Assembly (NCBI GenBank): GCA_044870295.1
Contig: JBIOYQ010000145.1
Coordinates: 1-33,952, forward strand
Source: AC-52 sp044870295
GTDB lineage: Bacteria > Actinomycetota > UBA4738
Length of the DNA stretch: 33,952 bases
Direction of reading: 5' to 3'
A model generated the notes under the pieces. That model was not told where the DNA came from, did no database searches, and saw nothing but the letters and a program-made list of their open reading frames with translations. Below are positions 23,174 to 30,104 of the stretch, one piece after another. Numbering within the stretch: the stretch's first letter is position 1; every line of letters begins with the position of its first letter. A program made the translations under genes and the position numbers.

Positions 23174-25801
23174 ATGGACGAGACGGAGCCTGGTGTCGAT
23201 GCCGGCGATCCCATCCTGGACGCCGTCCACAAGGTCTTCGAACCGGCGCCCCCGACCTATCACCCGAAACCAGTGCAGGCTCCACCCGCCGACGATCCCG
23301 TCCCGATCTCGAAGGGCCACCGCACCGACGCACCGTCGCTGCTTGCCACCGCGGCGGCGCAACGCCGCCAGCGCCTGAGCGACTTGGTCGCCCGGGGCAT
23401 CCAGCCCCGCGACGCCGAGGCCGTCGCACGCCTCCTCACCGTGGACCCCGACCCGCGCGTGCGCTGGATGGCGGCCAGAGGGCTGGCCGCCGCGGGTCTC
23501 CGGCCCCCGCTGTCGGTGCTGGCCGCCGCCCTCGGAGACCCGGAGGACCGCGTCCGGTGCGAGGTGGTCGCGCTGCTGCGGGGCGGGGGGCGAGACGCGC
23601 TTCGACTGCTGGTGCCGCCGGCCACGGACCGGCGATGGCCGATGACGCAGCTGGCCGCCCTGCAGGCTCTCTCGGGCCTGCTCAAGGAGGCACGGGGGAC
23701 CGATCCCGAGGTCGGCGCGTTCCTGTCGCACGTGGCCGTCCTCGACCCACCGCCGCTGCCCGACGAGCGCGCGGACCTGGCCGCGATCGCCCGCGCGATG
23801 GGGCTCGATGCACTGCTGGCGTGGCTCGTGGTCAAGGACGTGCGGCGGCTGGGCGCCGTCCGGCTGCTCGCCCTCACCGGGGAGCCGTCCGTTGACCGGG
23901 CCCTGGCCGCGCTCCAGGACGATCCATGGGAGGAGGTTCGTTCGGCCGCCAGGTCGGCCGCCCAGGCGCTGCGTGCCCGCGGAGAGGCGGCCGCCCCGGA
24001 ACGACACCTACGGCGTCGGCCGGATCCGCCTTCGTCGGGAGAAGCCGCGTCGGACGAGCCGGGGCAGGGACCGGCGAACGAGTCGGCGCTCATCTCGTCG
24101 CTGGCCCGGGCGCTGGCGGACCCTGCCGAGCCCGTCCGGACGCAGGCCCTGATCGCGCTGGGCCGCATCCCCCGCGACGTGGTCGCCGGATGGGTCGAAC
24201 GAGCGCTGGAGCGCGGAACCGGATCGGGGGAGCTCGCGGCCCGCGTTGCGGGAGCGCTCCGGATCGCGTCGGCGGCTCCCAGGTTGCTGGATCGAGCGGC
24301 CGGCATGCCGTCCGAGTCGCGAGGACCGTACCTGGAAGCTCTGGCAGCGTTGGCCGTCGATCCCGCGGAGCTGGCCGGCCTGGTGGCGGTGACCGATGCC
24401 GCCCACCGGCAGGCGGCGGTCCTCCTGGCGTGGCAGGTGGCCGGTCACGCCGTCCTTCCGCATCTGACGAAGCTGCTCGATGACTCCGCCGGCCCCGTTC
24501 GGATGTCGGTGATCGAGGTGCTGGCCGAGTCGGGCAACCCCTCCATCGCCACCGTCGCTCGGGAACGTCTGGCCATGGACTCGTCGGCCGCCGTTCGAGC
24601 CACGGCCATCCACGCCCTGGCAGGCGTGGACCCGGGGACGCGGCTAGAGATCCTGGCCCGGGCGTTGTCGGACCCGGATCCCGACGTTCGCGCCACCGCG
24701 GTGGAGGCCCTTCCCGACGGGATGGACGGTGTCGCCGACCTGCTGGGTCCGGCGTTCCGGGACCATGACGAACGGGTGTGGCGGGCCGCCGTGCCCCACC
24801 TGGCATCGCTGCCCGATTCGGACGCGCCCGTGCTGTGGACGGCGTTCCTCGAAGCCACTCCGTCGCGACGGGAGGAGCTGATCAGGGCGGTCGAGCGCGG
24901 CGATCCGGATCGGCTGATCGCGCTGGCCGCGTCCCACGCTCAGACCGGCTCCCCGGAGGACCGGGCCCTCGCCGTCGAGCTGTCGTCGCGAGCGGCGTCG
25001 GTCGAGGCGGTGCGCCTCGTCGTCGCGGCCCTCGAGGATCCAGACTCAGGTGTCCGTCGCGCCGCGGCGGCGGCGCTGTCGGCGCTGCGGCCGCCGTCGG
25101 CAGTCGCGGCGCTGTCGCGCTCGCTGAGCGATCCCCAGGTGGACGTACGGATCGAGGCGGTCCGGGCCCTCGGCGTGATCGACGACGACACCGTGCCTTC
25201 GGTGCTGATCGAGGCCCTGAAGGATCCCGAGATCCGCGTTCGCGAGATGGCCGCCGACGGGTTGAGCCGATGGCACTCGCCGGCCGTGTCGCGGCAGCTG
25301 GCCGCCGCGCTGGCGTCCCCGGATCTTCGGCGGGCGGCGGGCGAGGTGTTGGAACGGATGGGACCGATGGCCGTCCCGGCCCTGGCGGACGTCACGACCG
25401 GCGCCGACCCCGAGGCCAGCATCGCGGCCGGCGTGCTGCTCGACCGCATCGCCGGGGCGGAGCCCTTCGTCGAAGACCTCGGCTCGATCGAGCCGGACCA
25501 GCGACTGCGAGCCGTGCGGGTCCTGGCGGTTCTGGGGGGGTCGGCCGCAGCCGACGCCCTGGTCTCGGCCCTCACCGATCCCGATGTCCGGGTCCGCTCC
25601 AAGGCGGCTTCCGCGCTTGGGGCGCTCGGCCATCTGCCGGCCGTCCGCCCGCTTCGCCGGATGTACCTGACGGATCCCGTCTCCGAGGCGGCGGCCGCGG
25701 CGGAGGCTTCGCTCCGCCGGCTCGGAGCCGTGCCGGCCGCGGAGGAGACACCGGAGTCCCAGACCACCGGCGATCGCGACGGTCCGGCACCCGTTTCGTA
25801 G
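23174..25801 (+). CDS. Large HEAT-repeat (PBS-lyase type) protein
   Basis: An 875-residue soluble protein from ATG 23174; an earlier in-frame ATG at 23084 would add 30 basic residues of non-protein-like composition. Neither start has a clear ribosome site. After a short Pro-rich N-terminus, nearly the whole length is built of about 30-residue HEAT/PBS-lyase repeats of the form DPDxxVRxxAxxALxxL, for example DPDPRVRWMAARGLAAAGL, DPQVDVRIEAVRALGVI and DPDVRVRSKAASALGALG. Such solenoids are protein-protein scaffolds; no enzyme domain, signal peptide or membrane helix is visible. It follows the two-component pair by 205 bases and is followed, 36 bases on, by a second, small HEAT protein, probably co-transcribed. 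The partner is unknown. Confidence 0.85.
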   Translation: MDETEPGVDAGDPILDAVHKVFEPAPPTYHPKPVQAPPADDPVPISKGHRTDAPSLLATAAAQRRQRLSDLVARGIQPRDAEAVARLLTVDPDPRVRWMAARGLAAAGLRPPLSVLAAALGDPEDRVRCEVVALLRGGGRDALRLLVPPATDRRWPMTQLAALQALSGLLKEARGTDPEVGAFLSHVAVLDPPPLPDERADLAAIARAMGLDALLAWLVVKDVRRLGAVRLLALTGEPSVDRALAALQDDPWEEVRSAARSAAQALRARGEAAAPERHLRRRPDPPSSGEAASDEPGQGPANESALISSLARALADPAEPVRTQALIALGRIPRDVVAGWVERALERGTGSGELAARVAGALRIASAAPRLLDRAAGMPSESRGPYLEALAALAVDPAELAGLVAVTDAAHRQAAVLLAWQVAGHAVLPHLTKLLDDSAGPVRMSVIEVLAESGNPSIATVARERLAMDSSAAVRATAIHALAGVDPGTRLEILARALSDPDPDVRATAVEALPDGMDGVADLLGPAFRDHDERVWRAAVPHLASLPDSDAPVLWTAFLEATPSRREELIRAVERGDPDRLIALAASHAQTGSPEDRALAVELSSRAASVEAVRLVVAALEDPDSGVRRAAAAALSALRPPSAVAALSRSLSDPQVDVRIEAVRALGVIDDDTVPSVLIEALKDPEIRVREMAADGLSRWHSPAVSRQLAAALASPDLRRAAGEVLERMGPMAVPALADVTTGADPEASIAAGVLLDRIAGAEPFVEDLGSIEPDQRLRAVRVLAVLGGSAAADALVSALTDPDVRVRSKAASALGALGHLPAVRPLRRMYLTDPVSEAAAAAEASLRRLGAVPAAEETPESQTTGDRDGPAPVS

Positions 25802-25837
25802 GTCCGAAGGCGGACCCCGACCTCGAACCTTCGCCCA

Positions 25838-26230
25838 ATGACGGAGCCCGCGCCGGTCTCTACCCTCCCCCGCGTGGACTCCTCGTCCGGTGTGCCCGGG
25901 CTCGGACTCGCCGAGCTCCTGGAAGGCCTCGCCTCGCCGGACCCGGCGGTCCGAGCGGGGGCGGTGGCGCGGGCCCGGCCCTCCTCCGGCGTGGAGGAGG
26001 TCCTCATCCAGGCCCTCTCCGATCCCTCGCCGGAGGTCCGAGCGGCTGCCGTCCGGGCGCTGGCTCGTGTCGACGGGCGACGGGCGGTGGAAGCGCTCCT
26101 GCAGGTGTCGTCTGACGACCTGTCCGTCCTGGTGCGGGCGGAGGCCGTCGCCGCCATCGGCCGGATCCTCGAAGCTCGGGAGCATCGCCCCGGGGGACCG
26201 GACACGAAGGAGACCGGGGCCGCCGGCTAG
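25838..26230 (+). CDS. Small HEAT-repeat protein
   Basis: A 130-residue protein with about three HEAT repeats: ELLEGLASPDPAVRAGAVARA, QALSDPSPEVRAAAVRALARV, and LSVLVRAEAVAAIGRILEA. The repeats match those of the large HEAT protein just upstream, so the gene is likely a broken-off or duplicated part of it. Its first 25 residues are Ser/Pro-rich. It ends in a CTAG shared with the stop codon of the converging diacylglycerol-kinase-like gene. An internal ribosome site is not obvious, and the start is the only ATG before the repeats. Confidence 0.7.
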   Translation: MTEPAPVSTLPRVDSSSGVPGLGLAELLEGLASPDPAVRAGAVARARPSSGVEEVLIQALSDPSPEVRAAAVRALARVDGRRAVEALLQVSSDDLSVLVRAEAVAAIGRILEAREHRPGGPDTKETGAAG

Positions 26231-27174
26231 ATCTTGAGCCGCAGCGCTCCGGGAAGCACCTCGAACGACGCGGGCGTCGTGCCCACGGGCTGTCCATCGG
26301 TGTGGATTCGAAGCGGCCGTGCGGACTCGATCGCCAACGACGTCGTCCGGTACTCCAGGATGTTTCGATGCGGGAGGTGCTCGCCCAGCACCGCCTTCGT
26401 CAACAACGTGTACGAATCCGAGGTGGGGCCGGTCATCACCAGCACGTCCGCGTAGCCGTCGCTCGGCCACGACTTCGGGGAGAGACGGTAGCCGTCCCAG
26501 CCGTACTGGCCGTTCGCAATGATCACGTCGTGAGCGCTCCCCTCCCAAGTGCGGCGATCGCCTCGCAGGGTCACCGTCGCCGGTCGCGTCGAGGCCACAC
26601 CGAGCCAGAACCCGGTGAACCGGCGAACCCGCCCGAGCCACGGAGGAAGGCGGGCGGTCCGCGCAGCAACCGAGGCGCCGAGCCCGGCCTCGGCCATGTT
26701 GACGAAGTACCGGCTGACTGGCGTGCCCGATGAGGAGCGGTAGCGAGCGCGGGCGGCGTCGATGGTGAACAGGCCGTCCCCCTCGAGGTGGGCGCAGGCC
26801 CTGACCGGGTCCGGTGGCAATCCGAACGTCCGGATGAAGTCGCATGGGGCATTTCCCGCCACGACGCCGAGCACCGGACGGTCGGTGTGCCCGGGGCCGG
26901 CACCGTTCGTCTGGGGCGGCGACGCCTCGAGGATCCCGTTGACGACCGCGTGCACTACGTCGTCCCCTCCCACCGCCACGATGAACCGTTCGCCCCGGCC
27001 GATGGCGTCGCCGACCGCATCGACGGCGTCGTCGAACCCTCGGACGCTCACCGTCCTGAACGACAGGTCCCTGGCGCGGAGCTCCCGGTCGATCGCCTCC
27101 GTGTCGCCGGCCCGTCGAGCACGACGATGGGGCGAGCCAGCGACCAGGACGATCGGGCCGAACGGGCTGCTCAG
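26227..27174 (-). CDS. Diacylglycerol/sphingosine-kinase-like protein with altered active site; 5' end irregular
   Basis: The C-terminal half is clear: VNMAEAGLGASVAARTARLP, SAHDVIIANGQYGWDGYRLSP and the closing domain ending PASFEVLPGALRLKI are typical of the DAGK/sphingosine kinase family that phosphorylates lipid alcohols. A GTG at 27051 would give 274 residues. The family's first strand (PIVLVAGSPHRR) and helix (AIDRELRARDLSFRTV) are encoded upstream in the same frame, back to about 27174. No ATG, GTG or TTG exists there, only a CTG at 27174, while an ATG run (27224, 27197) ends in another frame exactly at that CTG. The catalytic GGDGT motif reads GGDDVV, and the GTGNDFA motif reads AGNAPCDF. 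It may be inactive or have changed activity. Confidence 0.7.
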   Translation of the reverse strand: MSSPFGPIVLVAGSPHRRARRAGDTEAIDRELRARDLSFRTVSVRGFDDAVDAVGDAIGRGERFIVAVGGDDVVHAVVNGILEASPPQTNGAGPGHTDRPVLGVVAGNAPCDFIRTFGLPPDPVRACAHLEGDGLFTIDAARARYRSSSGTPVSRYFVNMAEAGLGASVAARTARLPPWLGRVRRFTGFWLGVASTRPATVTLRGDRRTWEGSAHDVIIANGQYGWDGYRLSPKSWPSDGYADVLVMTGPTSDSYTLLTKAVLGEHLPHRNILEYRTTSLAIESARPLRIHTDGQPVGTTPASFEVLPGALRLKI

Positions 27175-27286
27175 CGGCGGCGCTCCGAGGGCGTCATCGG
27201 TCGAACGCTACTACGCGCGGCCATCCGCCCAGACCCCCTCACCGCGATGAGATCGACCCAACCTCGCTGCTAGAATGCCGCGCTAC

Positions 27287-27357
27287 GCGGATGTGGTTCA
27301 ATGGCAGAACGCGAGCTTCCCAAGCTCGAGACGGGGGTTCGATTCCCCTCATCCGCT
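27287..27357 (+). tRNA. tRNA-Gly (anticodon CCC)
   Basis: The acceptor stem GCGGATG (27287-27293) pairs with CATCCGC (27350-27356), with discriminator T27357. The anticodon stem CGAGC/GCTCG closes the loop TTCCCAA, so the anticodon is CCC. The T arm is GGGGG-TTCGATT-CCCCT. The 71-base length is normal for tRNA-Gly. CCA is not encoded. A -10-like TAGAAT lies at 27271-27276. Confidence 0.95.
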
Positions 27358-27403
27358 CGGCTCACGTTCTTGCCAGGACCGGAGGAGAGGGGTTGTCGGG
27401 CGG

Positions 27404-27766
27404 ATGCCGGCACTGAAGCCGAGGGCGCGCGCGGACCTCACGTTCGTCCAGATCGAGGACGAAGCCATCCTCTACGATCCTGAGAACGTCCAGCTCCATC
27501 ACCTCAACCCCAGCGCCGCGCTGATCTTCCAGTTGTGCGACGGCAGCGGCACGGTCAAGGAGTTGGCGCGGGACATCGCCGAGGAGCTCGGGCTCCCTCA
27601 AGACGACATCCACCAGCAGGTGAAGCAGATCGTGAAGCACTTCCGGCACTCGGGCATCCTCGCCACCAGGCGCAAGGCGGTCATCGACACGGAGGAGCAC
27701 GAGCAGCCCGACGGACACCGGCATCCCCACAGTCACACGAGCGGGGACGGACACGACCGTGGATGA
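27404..27766 (+). CDS. PqqD-like peptide-chaperone (RRE) protein with His-rich tail
   Basis: A 120-residue protein from ATG 27404; the frame runs open through the tRNA gene, but that part is not protein. The core, residues about 10-90, follows the PqqD pattern: ADLTFVQIEDEAILYDPENVQ is the N-terminal beta-hairpin, LNPSAALIFQLCDGSGTVKE the middle, and the third helix is in IVKHFRHSGILATRRK. PqqD-like domains (RRE) bind leader peptides of ribosomally made, modified peptides. The C-terminus is unusual: GHRHPHSHTSGDGHDRG, with six histidines, suggesting metal binding. It overlaps a possible 19-codon micro-ORF and precedes the HprK-related gene, as in PqqD/HprK-related ('HPr-rel-A' type) loci. Confidence 0.82.
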   Translation: MPALKPRARADLTFVQIEDEAILYDPENVQLHHLNPSAALIFQLCDGSGTVKELARDIAEELGLPQDDIHQQVKQIVKHFRHSGILATRRKAVIDTEEHEQPDGHRHPHSHTSGDGHDRG

Positions 27767-27818
27767 GTCGGTCGACGAGCGCGAGCAGCTGCAGGAGCAG
27801 AAGCCTCAGAGCCATTGA
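27759..27818 (+). CDS. Possible 19-codon micro-ORF, acidic Gln/Glu-rich
   Basis: GTG at 27759 overlaps the end of the PqqD-like gene by 8 bases, and its TGA (27816-27818) is followed directly by the ATG (27819) of the HprK-related gene. The peptide would be MDESVDEREQLQEQKPQSH. The next gene lacks a close ribosome site (the nearest GGAG is about 22 bases away), so coupling through this micro-ORF would explain its translation. Frames this short arise by chance, and the ribosome site for the GTG is weak (GGGGACGG). Confidence 0.35.
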   Translation: MDESVDEREQLQEQKPQSH

Positions 27819-28652
27819 ATGACCGAGCTGGACCGCCTCGGGTGGGCGGTCGAGGGGACCTTCGAGTTCGCCGGGGCGCACGTCGGCGTCCGTACCACCT
27901 CGGAGCGCTTCTGGAGCTGGCTCGACCCAACGCTGGCGGCCTACCGCAGCACGGAGAAGTCGATCCCCGTCTACTCGATCGTGACCGGAGAGGACACGGC
28001 GGCGGGACGCACCGGCGTGGCCAAGGAGACGTACCACATCCTCTACAAGGGGACCATCGCCATCGCCCGGACCCGGGACATCAGGACGCTGGTGGAGACG
28101 TTCCGATCGGACCTCGAAGGCTACTTCTTCGAGGACCGCGACGACGCCATCTTCGCCGACATGAGCGTCGTATCGAAAGGCGGCGTCAGCGCCCTGGTCC
28201 CCGCGAGCATCGTGCCGTTCATCGGGACGCTGGGGCACCGCCGGGTGGATCGCGCGGGCCTCACGTTCCCGGCCGAGACGGCCGTGGCCATCGAGCCCGG
28301 GACCGGTCGAGTGATTCCGATCGAGCGGAGGGTCCAGCTCCCGGAAGGCTGGATGGACCGGCTCGCCCAGACCATGTCCCTCAACGGCCGCGACCCTCGC
28401 GGCATCGTGGACCAGCCCACGTCCATCGACGTCGTGATGTCGATCGGGTGGGGCGATGAGCCGCTGGTGCCGGTGACGAAGGGGATCGCCCTGTACCGCC
28501 TGGCCACGCACGTCATGAACCTGGAGCTGCTCGGCGGTGACGCCGTGGCCGACCTGATCCCGGTGGTGCAGGAGGCGCGCAGCTATGAGATGGCCTCGCT
28601 GAAGCCGGCCCAGATGCTGGCCGCCCTGGTGCGCATCTTCGACGGCGACTGA
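27819..28652 (+). CDS. HprK-related protein lacking the P-loop (pseudokinase-like)
   Basis: A 277-residue soluble protein. Its middle (about 105-170) follows the layout of HprK-related kinases found beside PqqD-like genes: DDAIFADMSVVSKGGVSAL, the place of the P-loop, GHRRVDRAGLTFPAE, and AIEPGTGRVIPI. Where those kinases have a GxxGxGKS/T loop, this protein has ALVPASIVPFIG (125-136), without the lysine or the glycines, and the usual following DD pair is missing. ATP binding by the standard site is therefore unlikely. The C-terminal third (from about 175) has no motif I can name. It is probably translated by coupling from the frame before it. The HprK relation is inferred from pattern and neighbourhood and needs a structure-based comparison. 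Confidence 0.6.
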   Translation: MTELDRLGWAVEGTFEFAGAHVGVRTTSERFWSWLDPTLAAYRSTEKSIPVYSIVTGEDTAAGRTGVAKETYHILYKGTIAIARTRDIRTLVETFRSDLEGYFFEDRDDAIFADMSVVSKGGVSALVPASIVPFIGTLGHRRVDRAGLTFPAETAVAIEPGTGRVIPIERRVQLPEGWMDRLAQTMSLNGRDPRGIVDQPTSIDVVMSIGWGDEPLVPVTKGIALYRLATHVMNLELLGGDAVADLIPVVQEARSYEMASLKPAQMLAALVRIFDGD

Positions 28653-28706
28653 ACCTCCCTGGTGACCGACCGCGGCCACCCGCTGGTCCAGTCCACCCAA
28701 CGAAGC

Positions 28707-28735
28707 GATGGGGGCCTCTTGTCGAGGCCCCCATC
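28707..28735. terminator. Bidirectional hairpin terminator
   Basis: GATGGGGGCCTC (28707-28718), loop TTGTC, GAGGCCCCCATC (28724-28735): a perfect 12-bp stem between the convergent HprK-related and Cys-rich genes. TTCCC follows on the plus strand; there is no long U-run. Confidence 0.75.
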
Positions 28736-28764
28736 TTCCCTGCCAGAGCCAGCGGGATGAAGGT

Positions 28765-29208
28765 CTAGCGAACCTTCCCGGTGGCAGTCTTGCCGTGACG
28801 ACGGCGGCGGCGCGGACCCATGCCACAGCCGGCCAGGCACTTCGGCGTTCCGCAACACGTGTCGGGGATGCAGGCATACCCCGACGGGCAATCGGCGTTC
28901 GAGCTGCAGTCCGATGAGGAGTCGCAGAAGCTGTCCTCCCAGCAGAAGCAGTTCCCGTCCGTGTCGTGGCTGCAATACGCCGCCCCGAACGGGCCGCACC
29001 CCGCACCGCACTGATACAGCGTGCCACCACAGGTCCAGGCGCAGTCGCCGTTCTCCGGGCCTGGGTCCTTGCACTGAACGCACGCGGCCTCCGCTCGCGA
29101 ACCCAGGCTCGTGACGATCGGCGTGAGCCACGCGGCGGCTGTCCCGATTCCGAGGCGCTTGATCAGGCGCCTACGGGATATCTCCTTGCCGGTCCTCTCT
29201 TCCTCCAT
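28765..29208 (-). CDS. Tat-exported cysteine-rich protein
   Basis: A 147-residue protein with a twin-arginine signal: ISRRRLIKRLG (10-20), a hydrophobic stretch (IGTAAAWLTPIVTSLG) and an AxA-type site at SRAEAA (37-42). The mature part has 17 cysteines in about 86 residues (43, 46, 56, 60, 67, 71, 79, 87, 89, 95, 101, 107, 113, 118, 119, 124, 128), with a motif SSNADCPSGYACIPDTCCG like the Cys-rich repeats of some myxobacterial secreted proteins. The tail is strongly basic (MGPRRRRRHGKTATGKVR). Tat export implies folding, with disulfides or a metal, before transport. An AGGGGGT ribosome site precedes the ATG. No family recognised. It converges on the PqqD/HprK-related genes. Confidence 0.8.
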   Translation of the reverse strand: MEEERTGKEISRRRLIKRLGIGTAAAWLTPIVTSLGSRAEAACVQCKDPGPENGDCAWTCGGTLYQCGAGCGPFGAAYCSHDTDGNCFCWEDSFCDSSSDCSSNADCPSGYACIPDTCCGTPKCLAGCGMGPRRRRRHGKTATGKVR

Positions 29209-29250
29209 CCTTCACCCCCTTCCCGTCGGTTGAGGGACCTAGCCAGGCGT

Positions 29251-29279
29251 TTTGTACAGCCACGCCGTCATCTTTGCAA
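29251..29279 (-). promoter_or_regulatory. Putative promoter of the Cys-rich Tat protein gene
   Basis: On the minus strand TTGCAA (29274-29279), 17 bases, TACAAA (29251-29256), about 40 bases before the ATG at 29208. Both boxes match 4 of 6. Confidence 0.45.
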
Positions 29280-29336
29280 GCGGAAGTTCCCTACCAATCC
29301 AGTGCAATTCACTGGCCACGATAGGCTCGGTGTCCC

Positions 29337-30104
29337 TTGGGACAGAGGAAGCGACGACCCGCCGCCGGCGCTCCCGCACGGCAGCAGGTGACGCCCTCGC
29401 CCGCAACCGTCCGGGAGATGCTCCGGCGACTCCGGGACGCCCTGGGGCCCCTGGACCCGCCTCGGCGCCTGGACCCCCTCGAGGAACTGATCCTCACGGT
29501 GCTGTCGCAGAACACGAGCGACGTCAACCGCGACCGAGCCTACGCCGCCATGCGCGAACGATTCGGCACCTGGGAAGCCCTGGCGGAGGCCGACGAGCGT
29601 GAGCTGGCAGCAGCCATCCGCGTGGGCGGCCTGTCCAACATCAAGGCGCCGCGGATCCTGGCGATCCTGCAGGCGATCCGCGACCGTGAAGGACGCCTGG
29701 ACCTGGGATGGATGCGCCGGGCTCACACCAGCCGGGTCCGGACCTATCTGACCTCGCTCCCCGGGGTCGGGCCGAAGACGGCGGCGTGCGTGCTGGCCTT
29801 CTCACTCGGCCGGCCTGCGCTCCCCGTCGACACGCATGTGTTCCGGGTGGCCCGCCGCCTGGGGTTCTTCGGCGAAGGCGTCGACGCCGACCGAGCGCAC
29901 CAGGCGATGGAGGACGCGGTCCCTCCGGGAATGAGGGTGCGGATGCACGTGGGCCTCATCCGACTGGGACGGCAGATCTGCCGACCGGGAAGGCCCCTGT
30001 GCGAGACCTGCCCGCTGCAGGATCTCTGCCCAACGGCGCCGGCCGTGCTGGGCGTCCCCAGGGATGCGCCGGTCAGGTCCGAGCGAAGTTCCGGAACAGG
30101 GTGA
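29337..30104 (+). CDS. nth: Endonuclease III (base-excision DNA glycosylase/AP lyase)
   Basis: A 255-residue protein from TTG 29337; a GTG at 29388 is an alternative start and neither has a strong ribosome site. The helix-hairpin-helix is LTSLPGVGPKTAACVL (138-153) with catalytic Lys147, followed by LPVDTHVFRVARRLG with catalytic Asp165. The [4Fe-4S] cluster is C-x6-C-x2-C-x5-C: Cys215, 222, 225, 231. It removes oxidised pyrimidines and cuts the AP site. The substrate cleft helix LILTVLSQNTSDVNRDRAY (51-69) has the usual Gln58. Its 3' end overlaps the dnaB stop region by 32 bases in convergent orientation. Confidence 0.93.
   Translation: MGQRKRRPAAGAPARQQVTPSPATVREMLRRLRDALGPLDPPRRLDPLEELILTVLSQNTSDVNRDRAYAAMRERFGTWEALAEADERELAAAIRVGGLSNIKAPRILAILQAIRDREGRLDLGWMRRAHTSRVRTYLTSLPGVGPKTAACVLAFSLGRPALPVDTHVFRVARRLGFFGEGVDADRAHQAMEDAVPPGMRVRMHVGLIRLGRQICRPGRPLCETCPLQDLCPTAPAVLGVPRDAPVRSERSSGTG

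Noticed and set aside
27275..27403. N-terminal extension of the PqqD-like protein through the tRNA gene
   Set aside because: The sequence folds as a complete tRNA-Gly; the first protein-like residues begin at ATG 27404.
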